DNA of 64,000 nt from Lasiosphaeris hirsuta (taxonomy: Eukaryota; Ascomycota; Sordariomycetes; Sordariales; Lasiosphaeriaceae). The stretch covers positions 1,550,001 through 1,614,000 of the forward strand of contig JAUKUA010000002.1 in the NCBI GenBank assembly GCA_030549175.1. The letters are read 5' to 3'. Below the pieces are notes generated by a model. It was not told the DNA's origin and ran no database searches. It saw nothing but the letters and a program-made list of their open reading frames with translations. Below are positions 54,974 through 64,000 of the stretch, piece by piece (the stretch's first letter is position 1; each line of letters starts with the position of its first letter). A program made the position numbers and the translations under genes.

Positions 54974-56837
54974 GGAGGGTGCCCAAGAATTTCTTAAACG
55001 GTGTCATTTTCTTCGGCTGGCTGGGGGGGCTCTGGGACTTCATCGTCTACTTTTTTGGGGACTTTTGTCTGCTGGTCCGTGATCTCAGTGCTATTGTCGA
55101 GGTACTACTTCTGCGACACCTTTTCTATGGCTTTGGTCTTATTCCACTCACTGTGTACTCTACCTCCAAAAGCGAAAGAACCACCACTGTCAGTTTGCAT
55201 ACCAGCATGAGAAGAGAAGCTGGTATATTATCGTGGAATTGTCATGTAGTTTACATTTTCCGTTTTCTTTTTGGTGGCGGGGACGTATTGCCAGAATTTG
55301 GCATTTTATGGTTTCTTGTATGTATTTGAACGGTGGTTAACTGCAAAGACTTCAATGGAAGGAATGTGGTTAAGGTCACGGTTCTGTTGCTGTTGTGAGG
55401 CACTTGCATCTTCCACATACCGTTGACTTTTTCTTGTGCCTGCTCCAGTAACGTGACGGCAATAATCTTGTCCTCTGAGAAAATGCAGGCCAGTAAATCA
55501 TTTTTCGCGTCGAGTGAGATGGGTGAGAATGTTTTTGGAGGGGAGTGTGGCTAAGTAACGGGCTGGAGTTTTTATGCGTAAGATACGTCAGACGGATGCT
55601 TACCTCAAAACCACGTATAGTCTCGAGGTCAACTACGCCCTCGCTACGACTAACAATCCTGTCTTATCAATTGGGGCTGTGAATGATTAGTACACATTGA
55701 CCAAACTGGCACTCTTGGGAAAGTTTCCGTTTTTGGCCCTCCGCGTTCAGCTGAGCAATGGTGCAAGTTGAACTGCCGAATGCGCAGATAATACCTTTCT
55801 TTCACTTGGCCTATCCTACCCTACCCACGCCATACTCATCACGATCTAATGTAGGTGTCTCTGCGTGGCTGCCATTTTTTTTGGGGGGGGGGGGGCTGTG
55901 AATGAGTTGGCGAAAAGTGCAGAATCCCTCATGTTTTAGGTACTCAGCGGCTGCTTCGTGGTGGCATTAGCGCTGACCTAATAAGCCTCAGTGACCCAGG
56001 TGGCCGGGAGGTAGGTGTTATCCAGGGTTAACCCCAGGTTTGGCTCGGGCCGCATCGACTCGATATACGACGAGCCGATTGTGGGTGTAATTTACTGCTG
56101 TGAAAATTCTATCGAGAGAATCTACGGTGCGAGCTAATAAAAAAAATTTTTTTTTTTTTTTTTGCTTCTAGTGTTCATGCTCGCGGTTTGGGAGATGAGG
56201 GTGGCTGATGGAATACCAAGCTTAAATGCAGGTTGCGGTGCGGCTCCGTATAGGTAAGATAGACGGGCTGATAGCAGAAGCGTGCTTTGAAACGGGAGCC
56301 TACTTGAAAGTGTCAATGCATGATATTTCAGGGGCTTTGGGCAACAGTCAAGACCTACGTTCATGTGTTGTGCAGCAAGGGGGTTTATTTTGGCTTACGG
56401 TTCTGGAACCCTTACTCAGATGATTACGGCATCCCCAGATCGCCCCTGGCCTGAGCTTAGCACCTCCCACTGCAGGCAGCGAGATTGCCGCAGCTGAGCC
56501 CGCCAAAAGAGGAGTCCAAACAGGGGTTTCCGCCCCTGCCATATTAACCCCGGTAGCATTCGCCAAGAGATCTCCGTTCTCACCTGCTGACGCCCCTTTG
56601 ACAAGCCGCAGGCAGGGCAGGGGCTCAAACTCGAATTCGCAGCTGCCTCGACGCAAGATCGATGTACAACGGTTATAAGAAAGCCAATTGCTGCCTTCAC
56701 TGATGCACAGTCTCTCGGTTAAGCCAGCTTCACCAGTCGCGAAATTCATTTCTTGTCTCTTCTTTCGACTTAGATTCTCGACAGCACGTTTTTCGCAGGT
56801 TTAGTTCTTCTCAACGCCCATCCCAACGATCGCCAAA
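54974..56837. other. Intergenic; possible decayed coding piece at 55330-55520
   Basis: On the minus strand about 55350-55520 reads NDLLACIFSEDKIIAVTLLE and QAQEKVNGMWKMQVPHNSNR, protein-like but without start, splice or known family; it may be transposon cargo or chance. A G run lies near 55880-55890, and an A6-T17 tract near 56138-56163. The frame 56348..56749 minus has no domain. The last 60 bp form the leader of the next gene. Confidence 0.35.
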
Positions 56838-57443
56838 ATGACTGCCCCTTTCGTCCGGCGCGAGTCTTCGCCCTTCCTCAAGCGAGTCTTGATCCCTTTC
56901 TGGATCCTGCGTATGCTTGTCTTGCTGGTGGGCCTCGGTCTCTACGGTCTGATCTTGGCCGCTCTCGTCGCCTTTACCGACGACATCCTCAGTCTCGAAA
57001 CAGAGTACAGCACAAGCCTTCAACTCAGTCTACTGAAGGCTCTCAGCGGCATTATTATGGGCATCCTCCTCCTGTGCTTGATCCTTGAGTTTGTCTGCGT
57101 TATCAAGCGCGGCCGCAAGACCCTGAGCCCGGGTTTCTTTTTGGGCACCAACATTGTCCAGTCTACCTTTATTGTCGTCATGTTCATCCTGTCTATGATC
57201 GGCGCAAGGACTCCCGGAAGCATTGGCATCTCAGTTGCCATTCTGTGAGTTTGAACAAATCAAGTCTTTTTGATGCGGTACCCCTACTAACAAAAATGTC
57301 AAACCAGCCTCCTCTTCCTCGGCTTCCTCATCTACGCTGCCGTTATTTACCACAAGTACCGCAAGGGGGCACTCACCAAGGACTTTTCTCTCGAGGGCGG
57401 GAATGTCTCGCACCAAAACGTGTACACAAAGCCAGCCCAGTAG
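56838..57443 (+). CDS. Small tetraspan (MARVEL-like) membrane protein (180 aa)
   Basis: Exons 56838..57244 and 57308..57443, GTGAGT donor and CCAG acceptor, 181 codons. Start MTAPFVRRESSPFLKRVLIP. Four TM helices: about 18-48 (FWILRMLVLLVGLGLYGLIL), 65-92, 104-128 and 131-156 (the last split by the intron), with a short basic cytosolic tail YHKYRKGALTKDFSLEGGNV. This layout fits fungal MARVEL-like proteins of the plasma membrane (Nce102-type), but no signature motif confirms it. Its neighbours are HET genes and transposons. Confidence 0.8.
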
Positions 57444-57864
57444 TGCAAAATGCCCACGGACTGATAAAGGTGATGGTTTCACTTTTTCTTCCCATGCATC
57501 CTGGATGGAGTTTGAGCGTATCTGCACTTCATGTACCTTTTGTTATCGGGCCTGGTTCTCAGGCGGAGCGGCAGCTTTGATGACCCAATGAGCGGTGTTT
57601 GGCGCTGTGGTTCAGTGTATAAGCCACAGTTTTGAATGCATATTATGATCTCCAGTCATTACCTTGAAGATTGCCAAGAGGCCCTCATCTCACTTCGGTT
57701 CTGCACTGTCCGTATGTGCCTGATGGAGCCAATCACCACGATGGTCAGCTGCGCCCCGCAAGGTACCCGTCGCCAAGGATCAACCCCGCCCCGATTATTC
57801 GGCTTTCCTCCTGTCATCCTGTTTGTCAGGTACCCCCCAGACAAGGTACCTTATCCTACTCACC
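57444..57864. other. Intergenic between tetraspan and HET gene
   Basis: About 420 bp, no gene seen; in-frame ATG 57823 could be an earlier HET start. Confidence 0.4.
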
Positions 57865-59962
57865 ATGTTGGATTTGCCAACGACCCCCAAGATTGTGCCT
57901 GAGGACTGGGATTCCTGGGCCTTGCTCGATGGATGGACTCTGTGCCGTCACTGTCGACCACTGCTCGGGCTGACCAAGGGCGATTGGCAGCACTTTGTGA
58001 GCTCTACCCGTCGGAATGCCAAATTCGTTACACTGGCCCATAAATGTGTTCTTTGCTCCGCTATTTACCAAGCCTTCCGTCATTTTGCGCCTGCCATCAT
58101 CGAGCATAATCCAACGTTGTCATACTACTACTCGCCTTTTCCATCCGAGCCGGGGGGCGTCGGTTGCAACTATATCAATGCCCAGCTGATTCCTCCTTCG
58201 ACCGTGGACTTGGTTACTCAAGCTGAGAGTTTATTTTTGACAATAGAAAGAGGTTCGGATCACTCTGGTTGGCCCAAATGAGGTGCTGTCCGACTCACAT
58301 TGCCTTTTCTTTTTTCTTCTTTCTTTTTTAGGGCTCGATCCAGCCACCCATTCTCTTATTGGGGACCTGCCGCCACAGCAAGAACCGGCACTGTCAGAAC
58401 ACAATCTTGCCTTCATCCAGAGACAATGGGCCGATTGCCTTTCCAACCCAGCCCACGACTGCGAGCCCAGGCCAGGTCTCGGGATCGAATGGCCACAGAG
58501 AATGATACAGATAGCAGAAACAACGGCTGTGTTGGTCGACTTTGATGCCGGCATGGCCTCACGATACGCCGCTTTGAGTTACTGCTGGGGCGAAAAGGAC
58601 GAACTGGGCCAGAACCCACCACTCCGAGCAACTTCGCCAACCTGGAGCAGTCTGAGGTCTGGTATCCCCTTTTTCGACCTTCCCCTGACCATCCAACAGG
58701 CGATCATGGTGTGCCGCTGTCTGGATATAAAGTATGTTTGGATTGATGCCCTGTGTATCCTTCAGGATGATATTTCCGACTGGGAGAACGAAGCCAAGAA
58801 GATGGCGACAGTCTACTCGATGGCCAAGATCACAATCATCGCGGCAGCTTCGACTTCCTGCCACAGCGGGTTCTCCGAAGTGGACTCGGGACTGGTTCTC
58901 AACACACCACTTCCACCGCCGACGCGGCTTGTTGCCCGAAGAGCGAATCGCACAGGGTTCCACCGATCCGCGTACGAGACCGAATCCCTGGACCCGATCG
59001 ACCGTCGCGGCTGGACCTACCAAGAGGAGCTTCTGTCGACGAGGTACATCCGGTTCACTGCCAGCGACATACAATGGAGATGTCGTGTTGAGGCCAACTG
59101 TCTGTGTCGCCAGCCGGCGGACTGTCCTGAGCCAGGCCTCTCCTCAGGCCAGACACCCGTGGCTCTTCCGTCGACTCGTTGGCAGGGGATCGTCGAGAAC
59201 TTCAACCGGCGGCAATTCACGGCCGATATTGACAAACTACCGGCCTTCTCGGGCCTCGCCAGGAAGTTGGCAACCGAGCTTAAGGTGGCCGGGATAGACG
59301 AGAACTCGTACGCGGCCGGCGTATGGAAGCATTACTTGTCGACGGGCGGCGACATCATGTGGCATCGAGACCACCACCTGACAAAGGTAGGCCGGTCCTA
59401 CGAGAGCTATGTTGCACCGAGTTTCTCGTGGGCGTCGATTGCCTCGCCCATCACGTTTACGAACGTGGCGGGGTGGATTGACTTTCAGATGAAGCGCCTG
59501 TTCGAACTCGTCGAGGTAGAGATCGAACCGACTTCAAGCACCAACCCGTTTGGACGAGTCTCGGAAGGATTCCTGAGAGTGCGGGTCCCCGTCATACCAT
59601 GCAAGGTGCGATCGCCGCTGCGCGGAAGCCCCGAGGTTAAGTTGCTTGAAGACACGGCACTTGAAGTGACCAGTTGGATATTCGACTGCGCCGTGTCCCG
59701 CGTGACGCTGAAAAGCGGCAACCCGAGCGTTCAGAGGTCTACATATGCCCTGTCGTTCGAGGACACACCCGCCTATGTCGCCCTGTTTGTGAAAAATTCG
59801 AATCCCTCTGGCTTTCTCAAGGTCCGGGCCGAGGGCCTACTTCTTGGAAAGTTGGACCTGAACAACGGGTACCAGCGCCTGGCATATGTCGTGGGACGAG
59901 TTCGTGCCGATTTTGAGGAGTCTAGCATGAAGATTTGGGAGCGCATCATCGACATACACTAA
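57865..59962 (+). CDS. HET-domain protein (672 aa)
   Basis: Exons 57865..58252 and 58332..59962, 673 codons. N-terminal part holds CxxC pairs (CRHC, CVLC) as in many HET proteins. HET domain (about 230-390) has SRYAALSYCWGEK, LDIKYVWIDALCILQD and RRGWTYQEELLSTRYIRF; then a CLCRQPADC patch, the TRWQGIVENFNRR and DKLPAFSGLARKL blocks, and SYVAPSFSWASI. The intron joins TIERG to LDPATHS. Its donor is GTTCGG, an uncommon site, while the acceptor has a long pyrimidine tract. No stop or frameshift is seen, so the gene is probably functional. It is tail to tail with a broken HET gene. Confidence 0.88.
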
Positions 59963-60486
59963 ACGCATTACCATAGCGGGCAAAATGTAGAAGTCGTAAT
60001 CATTTCCTGCCGCTGTTGAAGCGAGAGCGGTTGTGCCAAGGTACATGAGGAGGGCAGGTGCGTTTCACCAAGGTAAGGCACGGCTCATATCTCTCCACTA
60101 CCTAAGGTAGTCGGTCTCTAAAAAGAATTGAGCCTCATCCGAAGATGGTTAGCCTAAAGTCAGGCTCGCTTCACCCTCGGCTCACTTCGGTTCACCATTG
60201 CTCACCCCCAGCTCACTATACTATGAAATTGTCAACTTTACGCGACAACAACCTGGGGGCCAATATTGATGCAAGGGATCAAGATGGCCGTACACCACTC
60301 CTCTGGGCTTCCATGAATGGCCTTAAGACCGTGGTACAGCAGCTTCTTAAGGGGGGGTCAATGTTGATGCATGTGACGAAGTAGTGAGGATTGTATATGT
60401 TCCTATCTGCGTCTCTTCCAATCTGGCAAGCGTGTAAATGTCCATCCGTGTTCCAGCTCTCAATACCAACGTAACGTATGTAGTGT
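59963..60486. other. Intergenic with an ankyrin-repeat remnant
   Basis: Holds the ankyrin fragment reported separately; the rest is non-coding. Confidence 0.4.
60220..60385 (+). pseudogene. Ankyrin-repeat remnant, frameshifted in a G7 run
   Basis: Plus strand: GANIDARDQDGRTPLLWASM and NGLKTVVQQLLKGG, a canonical ankyrin repeat. At G7 (60351-60357) the frame changes; in the shifted frame it goes on VNVDACDE, the start of another repeat. Only one to two repeats remain. A leftover of an ankyrin-type (possibly NACHT/ankyrin) gene. Confidence 0.6.
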
Positions 60487-62284
60487 TCAGCAGATGGCTG
60501 TACCTTGGCCGCTTCTTGATATGTACTGCCTAGGCAGATACCCAGCCCCAACTCTCTCATATACCTCCATACCGTCCAACTCCACCGACCGGACAATGAT
60601 CAAGTAGTGAATTCGAGATCCGAGTTCTTCTGACCCCTTTTCAACTCCGAGGACAACACACTCCATCTTGTCCCGCGACCCCTGGTCAGGCCCATCATAG
60701 AAGAGCTTGCCCTCGCTTCTGCCTTGGTACCCAGGACCAACACCAACGATCTTGCTAACTTCGCAGTGCAACGCCATGTCTCCAGCCACCACTGGGCTGC
60801 GAGACCACGGCGGCTGCACCTCCATCCAGTCAATACCCCCAAACTTGGGTTTCAGAAACTCGATCTCCCCAGTAGATGCCATCCAGGACCACGAAGGGGC
60901 GCCCTCTCCTTTTGGAAATTGGATCCTCGTCATGGGCTCCTTATTCGGAGGACGATACCAAAGCAGCATCCGCCTCAACAGTCCCCCAGGTTGATGCGTC
61001 TTGTCGCTGTGACCTTCTTCAAAGACTCCGAACGGACCACGAGCTTTGAAGGCAGCGAGGAGGCGCGTGAACACGCCCTCGATGGCGATGGCGCGGTCGT
61101 AGTTGTTGGTGAATCCGAGGGTGGAGTAGACTTTCCAGAGATTTTGGAGGCGGATGATCTTTTCGCCCTGGCTGGCGGACATGAAAGTTCGGGGGAAGTT
61201 GGGGTCGCCTAGAAAGGCAGCGAGATTGCTTTTTGCTTTGTTAGTTTGAGTGATGCTGATTGAAGAAGGGATGGATGAGCTTACTTGGAAATCTTGGTCA
61301 ATGTCTCGCAGCGGACGCCATCACCGCACTCAAAGTATGTCTGCGAGTCCGCAAAAAAAGACGGTGCGGCGGGCGAGAGCGTGTTCCTGTAAGACCCATC
61401 CCCGCTGGTTGAGATGGCTATCGAGGATGTCGCGCTTAAAGTTGTCAATAAACTCGCAGACGTAGAGTGGTATTCCGGCATCAACCAAAGTGACATAGTT
61501 TCACCGAAGCCGTTGACCGAGGAACCCGTCTTGCTGATTGCGAGAACGACTTGCAGCCAGAACGACGTATGCCGAGCTAAAGACGCACTCCATCTTCTTG
61601 GCCTCCACATCGAAGTCACCTGAGGGACCTTGGATAGTGCAGATCGAGTCGATCCATAAGTATCGTATGTTGATGGCTCGGGTAACCAGGACGGCATCGT
61701 AAAAGGTTTTGGGCAGGTCTGCCAGTCGGATTCCCTTGCTGTGTTGCGCAAGATTGCCGCGACTCGTAACGAAATGTTCCCCTTGGCCTAAGGGGTGTGA
61801 CAATGCAACATACGGGAGTCGATCATTAGCGCTTGGTGTCCAAAGCCGGGCAAACTCAGATCCATTGTCGCCCACATCGATTACTCTTGTTGGCATACAT
61901 CGCGGGGTTGCCGAAGCGCGGCAGCTGGGGTGGTTTTCGTCACAGAGGTGAAGCCACTTGTTGATGACAGCGAAGTGCGCCGAGCTTCCAGCATCCGGAA
62001 GCTCACAAAGCCCAGCGTGTGTCCGCGAGTCTACCCTTTCGTTGGACTCTGGCGAAGTGGTTAGCAATCAGCGGCCTTTGTTGCCGAAGCAGCCCGGGAG
62101 AACAGCCCATACCTCGGCCATGGCAGATCGAAAGGACTGGACGGCTGCTGCCATTCATCTTTAGCCACGATCTCTCACGTTCGAAGCGTACGCTTTCCCA
62201 TCGCCTCTTGCCGTTCCGTTCAGCCGTCTTGAGTAGAAGAGCACATAGCTCGCACTTCTTCCGCCGCAATTCCATATCTATCAT
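60487..62284 (-). pseudogene. HET-domain gene inactivated by one in-frame stop and one frameshift
   Basis: Exons, by splice and frame: 62284..62113, 62048..61285 and 61228..60487 (donors GTATGG and GTAAGC; a GCTAAC branch site in intron 1). Start MIDMELRRKKCELCALLLKT with the CELC motif. HET blocks are present: RLPYVALSHPLGQG (the usual CWG is PLG), INIRYLWIDSICTIQGPSGD and LNQRGWVLQEHALARRTVFF. Then a TGA at 61503-61501 interrupts FLGQRLR-NYVTLVDAGIPLYV, where Arg (CGA) would fit. A seven-base A run (61353-61359 plus strand) shifts the frame before FADSQTYFECGDGVRCETLT. The third exon is open (APSWSWMAS). Total remaining reading would be about 555 aa. The T7 shift could be a sequencing artefact; the TGA is separate. 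Confidence 0.75.
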
Positions 62285-62832
62285 GCTATAATCTATGAAG
62301 AACAGGTTCTCAAGGAAATCTAGCCCCTAGCACTTCCCACATAACTTGGCTGGTTTACTTGGTTTCGGCAAGTTCATGGTGGTTGATAATATATCGCTCG
62401 CAAACTCCGAATCCGGTTCCACAACCCAATTATCGTCAAGCTGTGCACATTGTCAGCCAGGCCACTATTATGCCGCAACAAGGGGTGGGTTTTCGCACTC
62501 TCTGCCATGCTTGTTAGCTGGGTATAGGAAGGGGTGATCCACATCTGAGTAGAAGCTTACCGGCTACGAGCATGAGAAAGATAGTTAGCACCCTACAGTG
62601 AGCTGAGAAGACATATCCATTAAATAAAGGTCAAGGTTTGTGGAGGTTGCTTACATGCTAAGATCACAGTCTCGAGGTCAGCATTGTGATGAGTAATGTC
62701 CAAGCGACATTCCACATACCTTCTATTGACACAAACCATATCAGTCGATCGTTAACTACTGTTCCTCACGGGTCATGCATGGGCTCGGTTTTGCTCACAT
62801 ACTAGACATCTCGAAGATTAACGTGTTACCCT
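62285..62832. other. Intergenic between HET relic and kinase-like gene
   Basis: Short repeats of GTAAGC/TTAG-like motifs, no coding exon that I can defend. Confidence 0.35.
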
Positions 62833-64000
62833 CTACACGGGCGGACCGAGAGGCTTCCTCACGTCTTTCTAAAAAGAGCGTCAGTCAAGGTAGTAGAAAC
62901 GCACGAACATCCTGAACCACTTACAAATTTTGGATCTTGAGCGAAAGAGTCGAGGTGGCGGCCACCTGCTTTCGCAAGCCCCGGTGTGAGATAGCCAGCC
63001 GCATCCTGGAGGACCTTCAGGCTGGCATTGAGGGGATTCTCGGCAAGATCAAAGTCCGGCGCAGGCACTCTGACAAGTACCTGTCTCAACCAGTAATCAT
63101 ACGGCCGGTCTTCGTCATCCATGATTTGCTCTAGTGCCTTCGCTAGCTCGACAGATGTCGCTCGCTGTCGACCGAGAGTGGTCCTCGAAGGGACGAGATT
63201 GCCTCCAATAACTGTTGGGGAGCTGACCATCAGCCGGGGCCCAGCTGAAGGTTCCTCAATTTTGTCCCTCTCTGGACTCTTTTCATGGAAGGTTTGTCCT
63301 CTGAAAGGGGGAAGTTCCACAACTAGGAGTCTCGACCGCACGAGGTTGATAATAAGCTCGCCAAGCGCGGTATCATCAGCGCAGATAGGGTTGCCAGCAA
63401 TATGACTCAGCCATCTCTCGACAATTGGCTGGAGCTTCCCATTCAATATCCGGCCATCTGGAGATGACTCGAGGGCGTAGCACGGGACACTCTCCCGGTA
63501 TTGGCCCCGGACGTTAGAACGAAACCGTTTCACGCTCGGATAACCGTACACAAGCCAAATGATGATCTCGAGCATCACACATCCCATGGACCAGACGTCG
63601 TATTGGCGACCAAGAAGCCTCAATTCTCCATTCGTTGATGGGAAAGAAATGAGGGTGTGAAGATATCGTCTGGAGGGAAGGCATCCACACATGTAGACTG
63701 CTTCTAGACGCTCATCCAGAATGTAAAGAAAAATAGATTGGCAGGTCGCCTTTGGTCGTCGGGGAAAGCGACGCGATAAAGATTCTTTCAACTTCTTGGC
63801 AAGCGTTCGTCCCCGGCGCTGCGACGTTATCAGTCAGAAGAAACCAAGCCAAAATCCACCTACATTAGGGTCGAAGAATCGGAAATCGGATGCAGACATG
63901 TCTGCCTCGGGGCACGCAGAGCTAATCGTACCTGCCTTGGTGGCGCCCGATGAAGACCACTGTGACAGCCTGAGGCCATCTGGCACGGCAAGGACGATGT
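62833..64000 (-). CDS. Protein-kinase-like protein, 3' part (5' end outside window)
   Basis: Exons, minus: 64000..63864 (partial), 63818..62935 and 62868..62833; introns 45 and 66 nt, GT-AG. The middle exon has the kinase subdomain IX block RQYDVWSMGCVMLEIIIWLV followed by a long insert and LAKALEQIMDDEDRPYDYWL. The upstream exon reads TISSACPEADMSASDFRFFD. No catalytic-loop HRD or DFG is in the window part, so activity cannot be judged. The DVWSMGC context fits kinases of fungal HET/STK multi-domain proteins. Lies next to HET genes. The final exon adds only KDVRKPLGPPV. Confidence 0.6.

Noticed and set aside
54979..55329. 116-codon hydrophobic plus-strand frame
   Set aside because: Hydrophobicity comes from T-rich DNA; no start context or family, and the opposite strand looks more protein-like.
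57601..57650. tRNA-like GTGGTTCAGTGTATAAGCC
   Set aside because: No acceptor pairing or T-arm follows.

Overview
The window is nuclear DNA from a filamentous ascomycete, most likely a Sordariomycete. Genes carry short GT-AG introns (45-80 nt, with CTAAC/CTAAT-like branch sites). There are HET-domain genes, a PalA/Rim20 pH-signalling gene, a secreted ascomycete-type laccase and a fungal flotillin. Transposon remnants carry the C-to-T decay typical of RIP (repeat-induced point mutation). Species was not determined.

Layout. 0-0.9 kb: 3' end of a fucose-permease-like MFS transporter (+). 4.8-6.6 kb: cytochrome P450 in four exons (-). 12.1-14.9 kb: palA/RIM20 homologue (+), tail to tail with a conserved unknown gene (15.1-16.1 kb, -). 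17.8-19.5 kb: flotillin (+). 20.2-21.1 kb: decayed transposase tail. 22.7-25.1 kb: laccase (-). 30.3-31.7 kb: a broken gene end and a secreted SGNH hydrolase (-). 33.0-33.5 kb: small membrane protein with heptad repeats. 34.7-36.6 kb: four-TM membrane protein. 37.5-38.1 kb: dead MFS efflux pump. 40.6-42.3 kb: GT31/fringe-like glycosyltransferase (+), tail to tail with an Ysc84-domain protein (43.0-44.9 kb, -). 45.6-46.3 kb: two truncated gene pieces joined head to head, beside an unusual tRNA-Ala.

The right third (46.7-64 kb) is accessory DNA. It holds a HET gene whose stop is followed in frame by a membrane-protein tail, and a NEDD8-protease-like gene without the catalytic His. It also holds a complete pogo/Fot-type transposon with TA target duplication, a LINE fragment, a tetraspan gene, a second intact HET gene and an ankyrin remnant. 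It ends with a third HET gene carrying a stop and a frameshift, and a kinase-like gene cut by the window edge. This looks like an allorecognition (vegetative incompatibility) island built among transposons. Housekeeping and secretion genes on the left are separated by long GC-rich gene-poor stretches (up to 5.5 kb), many with long homopolymer tracts.

No operon-like cooperation is evident. PalA (ESCRT/pH signalling), flotillin (membrane domains) and the Ysc84 protein (actin/endocytosis) all act at membrane trafficking, but nothing in the sequence shows they work together. Exon boundaries were read by hand from splice consensus and frame, without transcripts.
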